DNA from: Staphylotrichum longicolle
Lineage: Eukaryota; Ascomycota; Sordariomycetes; Sordariales; Chaetomiaceae
Length of the DNA stretch: 64,000 bases
NCBI GenBank assembly: GCA_019096155.1
Contig: JAHCVI010000002.1
Span: 620,001-684,000, forward strand
Direction: 5' to 3'
A model generated the notes under the pieces. That model searched no databases. It was not told the origin of the DNA and worked only from the letters and a program-made list of their open reading frames with translations. Made by a program: the position numbers and the translations under genes. Shown piece by piece: positions 13,431 through 25,896 of the stretch (positions are counted from its first letter, which is position 1; every line of letters begins with the position of its first letter).

Positions 13431-15467
13431 TCACTCCACGCTCATCTGCTTGATCAGCTCGGCCAGCTTGTTCGCTTCCGACTTGTAGTCCATCGGCACG
13501 GCGCTCACGACCTGGTATCGAATTCTAGCGTCGTCTGTCAGCAGACTTGCACACGGAAGGGGTGAAAAGGGGGCGAAAGACATACCTCGGCTGGTCATTA
13601 TACGTCTCCATCTTGGCGCGGCACCGGAACACCAACTTCTTGCAATGAGCTGCCTCGAACGCCTCGATAATGCTCCCGTCGCCCCTTGCACTCAACTCCA
13701 TGACCTCATCGGCCGTCTTGCCCATGATGATGCGGCCCGAGTCGTCGAAACAGCTGACCCACATGTGGCCCGTGTGATCGCTGACGTCGACGTTCATGAT
13801 GTACCGGTACTGCGGCCGGTCGTGGTTTTGTTCGCACTTCTCGCACCGCCACGTGCCATCGCCCATGTCTGTCACTTTCCTGTTGCAGTCTGCGTTCTTG
13901 CAGGCCGGGTACGCAAACGTGCTGTCGTGCTTGACGTGCACAACCGTCGCCTTGATCGTGAAGTAAACCGTGTCTTCAAATCCGAGGTTCTCGGCCTTGA
14001 CCTCTCCAATCGTCTTGACCTCGTCCTTGCGACCCGTCGCGCTGCCGACCGACGACAGGTTCTGGTGCGTTGCGTACGTCTTGACGTTCCGGCCGGCCGA
14101 GTCGTACCAGCCCTTGAGCCTGTGGGCTTCGGGGATGTCCGGATCAATCGCCATCGTCCCCGACGACTGGAGCGACAGGCTGCGGCCGCCAAAGTCGCTG
14201 ACCCGTGTGCCCTTGAAAGCGACGATCGACTCCGGCTTGGCGTCGAAGTCGGTCGCTGTCTTGCCCCAAATGGTCACGCGCACCTGGTAGCCCGTCTCGT
14301 CGGCCAGCGTCAGCTCGCGCTTGGTATAAGACTTCTTTGTCGTTTTGGATTCGATCTCGTTCGCATCATCCACCTGAGTCAGGACGCCGACAATGTCAAC
14401 GGTCGCGTCTTTCTCGACACTCTGCAGCTCCTCAATGTTGCAGAAGTTGAACCGCACTTGCGGCACTGAGCTCTGGTCCTCGGCCTTCTCGACGACCGTG
14501 TCGCGCTCAAACGTCAGCTCGTAGTCGTGGGGCAGATTGCTGAACTGTTTCTTGGCCATCTGCACCTTGCAAGGCGTCGAGATGTAGTAGACGGAGCCTT
14601 CCTGCAACAAGTCGTAGAACTGGTCGACCTGATCATTGAAACCCGTTGCCCTGATCTCGCCGCTCTCGTCCAGGAGGTTGACGCTGAAGAGCTTGCCCTC
14701 CCCGGTGGACTTGTGCCATCTCTTGATGTCGGACTTCATCGTGACCCGAACCTTGATGGTCCACTTGTTTGAGAAGGGGGAGACCGCCTCCACGGGATAT
14801 ATTGTGCTCGTAGGATGCCCGCTGTGGTTGCCACCAACGCCGCCTGGGCGGGCGGCCACTTGTCTCTGGACCTGAGGCTTGGTCTCCTGGACCGGCTCGT
14901 TCTTGCCACCGTAGAAGCCGGCGCCACTCATGCCGGCGCCACCGATGGTGGTATTCTGTCGCTCGGCCATCGCTGTTTCCATGAATTTGGGCTCGCCAAT
15001 CTTGTCCGGGGCACCGAGGGATGAGATCACTTCGAGGTCCAAAATGATCATGACACTAAAACCGACATGTCAGTGCTAGTACAACACCACGGGGCAGGGG
15101 AGAGACGCACTTCTTGCCCTTGAGCGACTGCGCCTGATACTGCTTCACGCGCACGATGGAGCCGCGTTCCAGCTGGCCGTCATGCATTACATGGTTCGCC
15201 TGGGTGGCCAGCATGCACTGTACGTAGTGGCTAACGTCGCTGAGGACGATGCGATACCTCTCCGTGCCGGGGGCCTTGCCTTCGAGCGACTTGATATGGA
15301 GACATTGCAGCACCGGGACCGGGTACTGCACGGCTGCCCGGTCCGGGTCGAGGAAAATCGCCCTGTTCTAGAGTCAGACGGAATTTGCTCCAGGGAGCAT
15401 GAGCATGATGACCACAGCGTAAGAACACTTACTCTATCGCGCCTTGTGTGATTGCCTGTTCAGCCAT
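13431..15467 (-). CDS. rfa1: Replication protein A 70-kDa subunit (RPA1)
   Basis: Large subunit of the nuclear single-strand DNA-binding heterotrimer used in replication, repair and recombination. Four exons, 616 residues, close to the family norm. Start ATG 15467; introns 15363-15432, 15056-15110 and 13525-13585, whose junctions give the conserved reading EAIFLDPDRAAVQYPV and KGKNVMIILDLEVI. Order: N-terminal OB fold, flexible linker (Gly/Gln-rich, about residues 110-180), OB folds A and B (IYPVEAVSPFSNKWTIKVRV onwards; WGKTATDFD), and the C-terminal OB fold with a four-Cys zinc ribbon (CKNADC...CEKCEQ, about 13830-13905). No frame breaks. An ACGCGT box lies 132 bp upstream. Confidence 0.95.
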
Positions 15468-16219
15468 CTTTTTTTCCTTGTCGATATGTGTTGATGCGTG
15501 TTGGGCAAAGCTGGTGTTGACGCAGGCAGAAGTTGGACTGCTGTGTCGTGGTAGGTTGGTGGAAGTCTTGGAGGGGTCGCGTTGGGCAGGCGCGCAGAAC
15601 GCGTCGTGGGGCAACAGTTTAATGGGTCAGGCACGTACCGTGCGGAGTGCCAGGCTCCCACAGCTGCACACTGTTCACAGCGCCACTGTCACTGCTGTTC
15701 CAGCTCAGGACTGGTTGACAGCAAGGCAACTCGTTCGTCCCATTATTCGCATCCTCTGTCTGAAAACAACAACAACAACATTGTATTTCAAATGGCAAAA
15801 CCCAATGATTGCAGCCAAACTCTGTGTCCAAAGGATGCAACATGCAACCGGGTAGCACGCTCTTTTCTCAAACTTCTAACATCCTTGGTGTGAAATGGCT
15901 TCGGGGAAGATCAACCCGATTTGCAGAGGCGTCTCATTTTCAAGGCCCATTGGTGGAGCATGCAGTTCCCCGCTATCCCTCGTTCTCGGTGAGAGGGCAG
16001 TTCAACGACTTTTACCAGAGGAAAACCAAACTCGTTTCTCTTTTTGTTCTCCCAGTTGTGATTTCATCATCTTGCCTTGAAATCTCAGTCCTCATTCTCA
16101 CAGCTCGGACACCCCTCAACACCCTCCACAACCTCAGCTCACACCTACACCCCTTAATCCCCCCCAAAGCCACCTTGCCCCCTTAGCAAATCACAAACAA
16201 CATCAATAAACCAACCATC
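15468..16219. other. Divergent promoter region rfa1 / amidohydrolase
   Basis: 752 bp between two divergent starts. It carries the ACGCGT box on the rfa1 side and a CT-rich leader before ATG 16220. No gene seen. Confidence 0.55.
15599..15604. promoter_or_regulatory. MCB box (ACGCGT) upstream of rfa1
   Basis: Palindromic ACGCGT, 132 bp upstream of the rfa1 ATG. In yeasts MBF binds this core in promoters of G1/S genes, including RPA subunits. A functional role here is inferred from position only. Confidence 0.45.
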
Positions 16220-17350
16220 ATGTCCTCCCCAACACCCCCCCTCATCATCGACTCGCACATCCACCTCTACCCCTCCACCGAGCTCGCCTCCCTGGCCTGG
16301 TGCCACCCCACCCACCCCCTCCACGCCCAGCGCTCCGTCGCCGAGTTCCACGCCGCCACGGGTTCCCCGCCCAACCTCGCCGGCTTCCTCTTCGTCGAGA
16401 CCGACCGCCAGCCCACCGCCGCCGCCGCCGACTTTGCGGGCCCGCTGCAGGAGATCGCCTTCATGCGCCGCCTCGCCACGGGCGACCCCCGCCCGGGCGA
16501 GGGCCACACCCCCGCGGACGCCAAGCTGTGCCTGGGCTTCGTGCCCTGGGCGCCCATGACGCTCGGGGCTCGGGGGCGGCGGAGGCTGGAGGGTATCTCG
16601 CGGGCCGGAGGCTGGGAGGAGACGTGGAGCCGGGTGAAGGGGTGGCGGTATCTGCTGCAGGACAAGGAGAACGGGACGGGGCTGGGGGAGGGGTTTATCG
16701 AGGGGTTGAAGGTGCTGCTGAGGGGGTTTGAGGTGGTGGGAGCAGGTGGGGTGGGTGGAGGAGGTGGTGGAGATGATTGATCGGGCGCATGAGGGGGTGG
16801 AGGAGGGGAGAAGGTGGTGTTTATTTTGAGTGAGTGGCGTTTGTTTGAGTCGGAATGGGTGGTATGGGTTATGCTGGCTGGCTGACTGACTGGGGTGGCA
16901 GACCATCTTTGCAAACCTGACTTGACGATTGTCAGCCAGACGGACCCGTCGTTTATTGCGTGGTAAGTTTTGCTGAAATCACTTTCCTTCTATCGAGTGA
17001 CTAACAGTTGCAGGCGCACCGCCATGTTCACACTCAGCAAGTGCCGCAAGACGTACATGAAGTTGAGCGGCTGCTTCTCCGAGCTGCCCGACAAACTCAG
17101 GGAGCGTCCCGCTGAGGACATCTTTGCGGCTATCCTCCCGTGGCTAGCGGTCGTGGTCGCCGCCTTTGGGCCGAGCAGGATCATGTTTGGCAGCGACTGG
17201 CCTGTCTGCACGGTGGTGGTGGGTGAGGACGCCTGGAAGAAATGGCACAAGATCGTCGACATGGTGTGCGATCTGGCCGGCTTGAGTCCCGAAGACCAGG
17301 CTATGCTTTGGGGCGGGACGGCCAAGGAGGCTTACAAGCTTGACTGCTAG
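16220..17350 (+). CDS. Amidohydrolase-family (metal-dependent TIM-barrel) protein
   Basis: Probable metal-dependent hydrolase of the amidohydrolase-2 type; substrate not predictable. Start ATG 16220. The N-terminal HxH metal motif is seen in IIDSHIHLYP (residues about 9-18), and a late FGSDWPV supplies the usual Asp (about 17188-17208). Introns fit 16830-16901 (giving FILNHLCKPDLTIV) and 16963-17013 (giving FIAWRTAMF). Within exon 1 the frame is lost near 16736-16740 (GGG) and regained near 16805-16812. Between them, EEVVEMIDRAHEG is read in another frame, so two opposite one-base errors or mutations are present as assembled. The stop is TAG 17350. A GC-rich SINE-like element lies just downstream. 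Confidence 0.75.
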
Positions 17351-17539
17351 AAAATTGAACGTTGATATTCGTCCTCTTCTCAGACCACGCCCTGATCCCG
17401 TTATTGCTTGTTCTCTTGCTGGCATCATCTCGGCAGTATCACGCCGTGTCGCTCGTTCCACGCCATCCTGGCAAGAGTAAGAAAGGAGTAAAAAGAGATC
17501 AGTGCTATCAGTAGGAAGGAGAGAGTAGCAAAAGCTCAC

Positions 17540-17790
17540 CAGCTAGCCCCCTTCGTCGGTCGAAGGGAGGTAGCCGGCTACGAAACCCACCGGGGGGGTT
17601 TACTTCGATGCGCGGACGGGGCGCATGGGAGGGCGGGGGCCCTTCTACCACCAGGGCCGGAGCCCTTTTTTTTCTCGTCCCAGGGCGGGCTCGAACCGGC
17701 GACTTCTCGGTCGAGAGACTTAGATATCGGCGGGAGCCCAGCGCCCGGAATTTTGGTGACCACCCCCAGTGACCGTTAAGCCATTCTGGA
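17540..17790 (-). mobile_element. Candidate tRNA-derived SINE
   Basis: On the minus strand a perfect Pol III box A, TGGCTTAACGG (17783-17773), is followed 75 bases later by a perfect box B, GGTTCGAGCCC (17697-17687). A tRNA-unrelated GC-rich body follows, with A8 and strong short palindromes (GTAGCCGGCTAC, CTTCG...CGAAG). The acceptor arms do not pair over seven bases and the T stem has one mismatch, so it is not a sound tRNA gene. A degenerate tRNA with an intron is the alternative. The ends are approximate and no target-site duplication was identified. Confidence 0.45.
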
Positions 17791-20700
17791 GGTGGTCGAA
17801 ATTGGGAGTGCTGGACCTTCTATATCTAGGCCAGACGCGAGCTTGGGAATTTCCCTTGAGAGGAGTGTCTTCTCGGAGTTGCTTCTTGGTCATTTTTCCA
17901 ACCACCGGCACCATTAACATCCACAGATAGAGCGTTTCCATACCTGCGCATCAACCACCCACATTGTACTGATACGTCGTCCGAGAACAGCATGGGCCAC
18001 AACTCTCTCCAACAAACACAAGCCCCCAAAGCAAGTGTAACTCACAGGGGAAACAACTCTCCCAGCGGCGGCGTGTACTGCCCCCGAAACAAACAGCGCC
18101 CAGCCGACCCGGAGTCTCCGTATCCCTGATCCAACTCGGCCCGGCCTCCATCACCACCGGCCTACCAAGCCGCATGCAGCCTGCCGATCGACCGGCCCAC
18201 AACCCCCACCTCGAAACGCCTCCCTCGGCGAGAGCTCTCCTCTGAAACGAAACAAACCCGGCCGACCAGCCGACCGACCGACCAGGAACGGAGCCACTGT
18301 GCCACCTCCGGATCTCGGCCCCATCGTAACGACCTGACCCAAATATGCCACGACTACATACACTCGAATACAACGCCGCACGTGGCTTTTACACTACCCT
18401 CCAATACAATCTCCCCGGTCGTCAAAGACAGGCCCTGCTTGCCTTTCCCCGTCAATGACGTCGCATCCGCCCAACGTTTGCAAATCCAACCTTGGCCCCC
18501 CCGGGTTCAGGTACCGGGTAAATCAGCCGGAGCGAGCGTTTCATGCCGGCAGGCAAAGGCAGCAACAAAAAAAACCAAAAGATGGGGCTCAGTGTGACGC
18601 TGCGCGGGACGAGAACCAGAGAAACCCGATCAAATAAATCGTAACGGTCGCGCCTAGGCGGACGAATCGGCGAGGCCGTTTGATTTGGTTCTATGTACTG
18701 TGTCTTCTCCCTGGCCTTCACCGCGAGTTTCACCGAGCATCTCGGTTCGATGGCCACTGCGACGTTGCGTTGCGGGGAGGGAGTGCGACTGTGACCCTGA
18801 CACCCCCAGGATGAGGTGGATGAGTGAGTGCTGTGCTCACCGGCCGGCCAGCGGCTTCGGTGCTTGCGTTTCCGCGCGCATCCTATTTATTTCGTTGCTG
18901 CATATGGATGGGATCGCAGGTTATTGGGACGGCACCCAGCGGTGGTTTATCCGTCGCTTGAGGGCAGTCATGGGATTGTGGTCTACCCTGGATATGTGGA
19001 AGGAACAGATGGTCGGCAAAGTTGGTTAGGTTTGTCCTTTCTCCGTGTCAGACCAGATTGGCAGTTTTCCCCAGGCAAACCAGCAAACGATGGCGCCTTG
19101 GGGAAGGAGGGCAAAGCATCATCTTGGAAGCAGGGCAACTTCCTGGGGTGCTGCCATGGCAAGATGTATGACGCATCGTAACTCTGTCGACAAACACACT
19201 AAGACGACGGGAGTCGCCGGTACTGTAGGTGACACGGAAGAACAACCAAGAAAAAGCGTTTGCCAGCTCCAAGCAACCAGCCAGCAAGCCAGCCAGCCAT
19301 CCTGCTTCCGCATTCCTGACAGAGTGACGCACAACAGAGAGAGGACATACATGTCAAATGACACGGCCGCTCTGCGAGAGAACTCGTCCAAGCCCCACTT
19401 TGCCAGCAACGCCCTAAACAGCAATCAATCCCCGTGCCGGGGTGCAGGGCACGCAACCACATGGCAGGCGAAAAAATCAGGGACGAGCGCGGGAACTCGA
19501 TCCGCGGCTTGGCGCAGCTCCCGGGAGCGCGGAAAGTCTGGGGAAAGCTGCTGCAAGCGGTCCAAGCCCTGATTCTCTTTAGAAAAACGGCCGAACGCAC
19601 CTTGCATTTCGCTAGCCGGAAAACGGCGCCGATATCCGGCTTTTCGTTAGTCCTGCCTAGTGTTAAGGTCCAGGCTGGGTAATAAAAGGAGTGTCTCCGT
19701 TCCAGCAGTGCAGGGGTTGTTGGGTTGGTGCTGTTTGGTGTTGGAGTTGATGCTGCAAGGGCCGGGGCCGGCAGTCCTGCTTGGGTGAAGGTTCCAGAAG
19801 ACTGCTTGAAACGGCCGAGCAACGGATACGCGGACATCAGACGAAAGCTGCCGGCGATTGCCCACGTCATACGCAGCCGGACCCGGGCGGCGCCTGTATG
19901 CGAGGATGTCGTTAGCAATCATCACGATGCCTTGCTGGATGAGTGGGATGTCCGATGCTCCCGACCAACAACTGGCGTGCTTGTTGGGCCGGGTGAGCTC
20001 ATCTTGGACATGACAGTGCCGGTCCGAAAAGTGGGCGGTAGCGATGCCGAGGAATTGCAGTGCAGCGCTGACAGAACCGCTGGAGCTTCCTGATGGTACA
20101 GGCCGATGGCTAGCATGCTTTGCCGCCCTGAGGGAGCACGTTCGGCAGACACAGCGCCGTAAAGGCTGATGATGTGACAGCAGGGCGAATTGGCCGGCTT
20201 GGTAGGGCCGGATTCATGCGCCTCCCCCTTGTCCGTGTCTTTTTCTTCCAATGCTCTTCCTTTCGGCGTCGAAAAGAACGTGCCGCGGTCCAGTGCTGGG
20301 TCTGACTTGACTTGGGCCATGGCGATCCGGCATCGCTTTGAAATGTTCAACCACCTCAGCGCCGGAACGGGAGCACGAGAGTGAGGCGTGGCTGGTGGGA
20401 AGAATGTTTGCCAATCCAAGCGCCTTTCTGGCAGAAGTGCCGGAGGCTCGTCGCACGGTGGCACCACGACGCTTCGGTCCTTCATTGACGCCGGTTTGGC
20501 ACCATGCCACTCCGTGGCCTCCATTGGCCTCCACCGGGTCGAAACATCGAGCAGCAGCGCCGCGCAACAGGCAGCGAGTTCCGAAATCCAAGAGTGCTCG
20601 TGCGACACAAATGAGCTGTGCAGGTGCCAGTGGTGCCGTTGGGGCTGGAGCTGAGTCAAGTGGAGCCCCCGTTTCGCACCAATCGCGTTTTACCCCACAG

Positions 20701-22234
20701 ACCCCAGACGGAAACTCTGTGGATCTGGAGCTGTGACCCGAAAGGGGGCAAGCGCGAGAATGCCCCACGGGGAGAATTTTCTTCGGGGCATGCCAATCCC
20801 GCCATTTCATTGCACCTTCCAGGTTGCGTCTTGCATGGCCGGTTTTTGATGCCGACCACTGGACGTGCCTGCCCGGTCAGGACACCAGTCCCGGGCATGC
20901 CTCCCGTCCCTTTCCTTCCGCCAGTTGCCCAGGACCAACAAGATTTCAACAACGCTCGCCGGCGCTGCCTGTTTGAGGGCGGGAAAACGCAGCTTACGGC
21001 CATGGCGCCCCCTTGCCGACCCGTCAGAGCAACGCGCTGGGCCGTGGGACCAGCCCGAGCAGGGCATTTGTTCGTTGGCCCTGATATCATGGCCAGCCAG
21101 CTTCTCTCGTGTCATGTTGGCCTGCCTTGATTCGGACATGCTCGCTTCGTTGGAATGATCGCGCTGAGGATACGGCGCCCGAGCCAACTACCGTTAGCTC
21201 CATTGTTGTCATCCGATTTATCCAGCAGGTTTGCTCGCGAGCTGTTGATGAACGCCAGGGCACAGCGGATAAGTTTTTGCACTCTCGGGCAAGGTTCCGG
21301 CCAGCCCTGTCAGCCTGTTTGGGTACGTTGTCCGCAGTCCCACCGCCATATGGGGGCCGCGCAGTGCCTCTCCATTCTGTTTGAGCCCATGTCGCCCCCT
21401 GGTGATGCCACATTACCGCAGGTAGTTCCTGGGGCCATTCTCACTTGCTGTCAGAATGCCGGCAGTTCTGGCGTCTGTGTGTGAGAGAGAGCGAAGCGGA
21501 GTTCATCCCTTTCTGTTTGCTTCTCCGTGTCGGGCTCTGCGCCACCAAGCGAGGCATGTCACTTATACCCCTTGCGGACATCAATCGTGAGACAATCTCG
21601 GCCCTTTGCGTAAAAACAAGGGGAAGGGGAGGATGGGAGATCTGGGGCCGTGGTACAAGGTACTCAGCCATCCATCCGTCTTCCCCAGAATTCCAACTGG
21701 GCCACATTCCCAATTTTGACCAACCCACCCCCTGCTCCCTGTCAAACGCCGGGTCTGGTCCGGTCTGGTCTGCTCGTCGCCCTGGCCGGGCCTGCTCCCA
21801 CATAAAGACGCAGTTGGTCTCAGAATGTTCCGTTGTGCTCCCCGTTTCTTTTCTTACCCGACCACCACTTTGACCGACCTTCCCGCGTGCCGTCGCCGAT
21901 CGCAGATCCATCTGTTGGAGACCCCAGCCGAGGACAAGCAGCGCAGCTCGTGATACAATATCGTTTAGACCCGGGTATTAATACATATCAACCTCGGCCT
22001 CCCACCTGCCCTTCGCCTCGCTTCACACCTCAATCTTTAGCCCGCTCGCCAACTTGCCGACCAAAAAGTTAAAAGCTTGTGCTTTGCCCAATCAGCCATC
22101 TGCCTCTTGGATCCCCAAAGGTAGCCCTCCTTCTTGCCCGCCTCGTTTCTCGTCCAAGGTGTTGACCCAGCCCAGCCAGACCTGCACACCACACTCCCAC
22201 AACCACAACACCACCCCCGCGACCACCGATCAAC
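17791..22234. other. Gene-poor block, left half
   Basis: About 4.4 kb with no ORF of conserved appearance on either strand. It includes CCGACC and CAGCCAGC short repeats (about 18265-18280 and 19283-19300). Composition stays GC-balanced, with no AT-rich decay of the kind RIP leaves. It may hold the long promoter or leader of the small ORF at 22235, or a noncoding transcript. Confidence 0.45.
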
Positions 22235-22480
22235 ATGTCTGCCTCCCAGATCGCCACGCCGCTTGCCGCGCCCATCCCCATCCCGGTCCAGCGCCGCAAC
22301 CTCGGCCTGATCACCACCCAAGAGCTCTTCGCCAGCCTCAACGCGACCCTGGCGTCCAAGACGGGCCAGCTGGTGACCCCCATCCACCACATCCAAGAGC
22401 ACGACTACGCAGTCCCGGCCCCGCCGCCTCCTAGCCCCGTCAGCTTCCGGGATCACTGGCCCGCGACGATGCGCCGCTAG
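22235..22480 (+). CDS. Small hypothetical protein, 81 residues
   Basis: ORF of 81 codons starting in a good fungal context (ATCAACATGTCTGCC), composition MSASQIATPLAAPIPIPVQ then RRNLGLITTQELFASLNATL. It ends Pro-rich and basic (PATMRR). No domain or signal peptide recognised. It stands alone between more than 4 kb of noncoding sequence on the left and 2.4 kb on the right, with a CT-rich leader of promoter character upstream. A short conserved regulatory protein with long UTRs is one reading, chance the other. Confidence 0.5.
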   Translation: MSASQIATPLAAPIPIPVQRRNLGLITTQELFASLNATLASKTGQLVTPIHHIQEHDYAVPAPPPPSPVSFRDHWPATMRR

Positions 22481-24926
22481 GCGGACAGCCCAGCCAGCTT
22501 CCGGCCACTTTTTTTTTTCCCTTCGACTCTTTGGGTGTTCACGGCGTCATCAGCGAAATGTCCTTGATTTTTTTCCTTTCTACGTCTTCCCGCCAACGGG
22601 GCCACCACCACACACCGGTCTGTCTGTCTAGCCTTGCCCGACAAACCGGACCGCTTCGCTTCTTCTTCTCTTCTCACCAACACACTACACTAAACGCCGC
22701 ACACAAACTTGTACATCAACAACAAACAACTTCGACGAAACCAAACCTTGGTATTACACCTTTTATTTACCGTCCCGCCTCGCCTCGCGTGGTGGCGGCG
22801 GCGCATTTCACTTTTAACTACAACTATCCTTCACGGACAGCAACAACAACCACCACCATCTTACGCCACTACACAAGCAAGTCGGCGATTTTCCCTTTGT
22901 ATTTTTATCCATCTTGGCCGGGTTGGCTGGTTGAGGCAGGGGGGGTATCTATCTGGCGTTCTTTTTGTGTTTTAGGTGTCCACGCACACCATCTCTGGAG
23001 TGGGTTATTTGGGAAACAACATTCGGGCGTACATAAAAGTATTGGTGGTGGTCGGGAGCGGTGTGGGTATTTTGGGAGGAAGGGGGGTTTTGTTTGTTTA
23101 GTTGTGTCCGGCAGAAGACGGGCAGACAGACGCAGACAGAGACAGAGACAATAGTGAGCAAAGATGTTTATCTCATTCTTGGCTATCATTTTTGAGACTG
23201 AGTTTGTGTGTGTTCGGTGAGTGAGTGCGCTGGTGGCCACTTTTCTGTGTGCAGTGAGTGCTCTGTTCTCTGTGATAAGCCCATGACTACCTAAAACAGT
23301 GAATTGGTTTGAAGATGTTGCTGTTGGCGTCTGTGATGCGCTCAACGCTCCAGCCTCTGAACTGCTCTTGCATCTTTGCTATAAACTCAATTTGGAAACC
23401 ACTGCTATAGAGAGTGAAGATGTGCTCTGGCAGGAAAATCTGCTTCCGGATCTGCCGTGCACCTGTCTGTCTCTGATTCCCCCAAAAACGCGTGATTGTG
23501 ACCAACACCCGCAATTACACAAGGAACTGGAATGAATCATTGGAAACCTGGAATGTGTGGAGTGCTGAGACAGCCAACCCCATCGTGCCGTATCCGTCCC
23601 CGTAATCACTGGGGAACGCGGCTGCTTGGGGGAATTCGGTGATTTGTTGTCCGATTTGTGTGATTGTGGTGATTACAGATTGTGATGTTGGGACTTTTCG
23701 GTTCCGGTTTCGTCGGTTAAGGGATGCAATTCATTCGTGGGGTTTTGCGGGGGTCGGGGGGCTGTTGTGCTTGTGTGTTGGTTGGTTGCGCTCTCAGGTT
23801 GGGGGGCTGTATCACGGCAAGGTAACGTTGTGGCCCAGGGAAGTCTCGTGTTGGTGGGGGGTTGATTGGTTGGTGATGAGGTAACTGACTTGTTGTTGCT
23901 TTCTTGTTCAGCCTCGGCGGACAATCGGATGGGCTGAACACTGGCGTTGGTTGATGGTTTACAGTTTTCGGACGCCGTGCGATTAAAGTGGTGTTGATCT
24001 GCAAACTCGCTCGTTTCCATGATAAGGTGATGCACCAGTGATTTCCCATCTACAATCATCTGTGTTGAACGCGTTGTATCCGAGGACGCCTGCGCTTACT
24101 CCTGGACTTGTCATTACTCACCGTCGTCGTGAGCTGGTCACTTACATTCGGACTAGCATGATCGGGACAACAACTGCTCGCGATTACCCCGCGGATACAC
24201 AACAGATAGGTCTCAGACCGACATACACACTCCCCCCAAGGCTCATCTCTGACTGGGTATGAGCGTCGTATCCGTTCCAAAACTTCCTCCGTCTGACACT
24301 TTTGACTCCGGTTCGTGGGGAGAATCTGTCAAAGGAAAGGTTGGTGTTCTGGTCGAGATAACTATGCAAGGTCGGGATGCTCGGAAGCAGGAACTGAAGT
24401 CTCACTTTCGGATACCTGCCTGCTTCCGTGGGGGTCACTCCTGCAACTTGATCTCACCGGGTTTCGTGGATCATGGCTACATGGTATTGTCAGAGTAAGG
24501 CTGGGCCCGGCGGCTACGTGCTCGGAGAGCAGACCGGATTGTCTTGGTTCCATGGGAGGAAAGTGAGTTTCTGACCCAAGGCACTGAATCCGAATGGATA
24601 AGCAATCTCGGCAGCATGCTGTGTCACCGAGGCTGCCACTGTCACTGCGCAGTCAGCTGGGGTTGTGTGGTTGAGGGTCAGCCGAGCCAAAGAGTCAATG
24701 TGCTGGGCTGTCCCACGCCGCATCCTGTGGTGGGGGTTCTTCCCTTGCGAGGGTGGGGGACAGAGGCACGAGCATCATCTTCACCGACTCCTGAACGGCC
24801 AAACTAAGAAGGTGGTTTGTTCATAAAATCAGCATCGCTGTATTGGTGGTATCAACGCCATGCCGCGCCGTCGCCGTATGTATGTCCAACAATCCAATTA
24901 AACCCCCACACACGAATCCAATCCTC
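22481..24926. other. Gene-poor block, right half
   Basis: Downstream of the 81-codon ORF. It begins T/C-rich, consistent with a 3' UTR, then becomes mixed sequence without supportable ORFs. No tRNA or repeat recognised. Confidence 0.45.
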
Positions 24927-25301
24927 TTAGAGCTTGGCCGCCTCCTTGAGCGTGCCGACCTTGAGCTTGGGGCCGTACTTCTCGAGCACGCTCTTGCCGT
25001 GGTACTTCCAGAACTGCTTGGTGGCGTCCTTGCCGGCCATGCGCTTGAGGATCTTTGCGCCGCCCGGGTGGTCGTCGAGGAAGCCTGCGGTTTGCGTCGG
25101 TTAGCCGCTGCTCTTCCTCTGCATCGCAGAATCTGTTTCCAGGCAGACGTCTGGTGGTCGCCGCCGTTGGGCGATTCCACAGACAAGCGCTGGGAGGGAA
25201 AACATACCGGCAATGTCGTAGACGCCGTCGTCGACAATGATGAACATGCCCTTCTCGTCCTTGTGCTGGGCGACCTCGGCCTTGGTGTACTGCTTGGACA
25301 T
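24927..25301 (-). CDS. Cytochrome b5-domain protein, soluble short form
   Basis: Small haem-binding electron carrier. Two exons, 83 residues; start ATG 25301, intron 25085-25207, stop TAA 24927. The fold is seen from YTKAEVAQHKDEKGMFIIVD through the first haem ligand in FLDDHPGGAKIL to the second in FWKYHGKSVLEKYG. It stops right after the domain (TLKEAAKL), so the C-terminal membrane anchor of microsomal cytochrome b5 is absent. The redox partner is unknown. Confidence 0.9.
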
Positions 25302-25896
25302 GGTGGCGGTTGGTGTGTTGAGGACGGAAACGAAAAATCGAACAGGTCGCGACGTCGCAGAAACGTGATAACGGAGGGCGCGCAGGGAGTAAAGTACGTA
25401 TACACGATGCGAGGCAGGGAAAGGGCGAGGGTGAGGTGTGATTGTTAATTGACGAGCGCCGAGTGGATGTTGCAGGAGACGGGAGTCGGCTTCGGCTCCG
25501 CTAATGCCTTGAACCTCGGCTCGGCTGACGCTCCCCGTGTTGCCAAGAACCTGGGCCGGGGTTGTCACCCCGCAGACGTCATCCCAACCCCGGATTCTGA
25601 TCAGACCAGGGGAATCAGGGGTAGCGACAACAATGCCGGTTGCATAGGTAACAGGCCGAGGTTTGGACGGTATGTCAACATTGCGCTGCTTTCCCGGCCT
25701 GCATTAAGCCAGCTCGAACGGGATGTTTCCGGAGCTGTTGATGTCAAACCCTCGCGGCCATATGATCTCATTTTAGGGGTATTCCACTACCTTACACAAG
25801 CATCTGTACTCTACATGCCCCAATCCATCTAGATAAAAACCCAACGCCATGCAATGCCATAAGAGGACAAGCCAAAGCAGGAAAAAACAGTGACCC
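25302..25896. other. Intergenic, promoter side of the cytochrome b5 gene
   Basis: Nearly 600 bp with no gene seen; presumed promoter of the b5 gene and 3' UTR of the phosphodiesterase gene. Confidence 0.5.

Noticed and set aside
23488..23493. Further ACGCGT copies (also 10625, 24069, 49550)
   Set aside because: Not within a few hundred bases upstream of a called start; expected by chance at this base composition.
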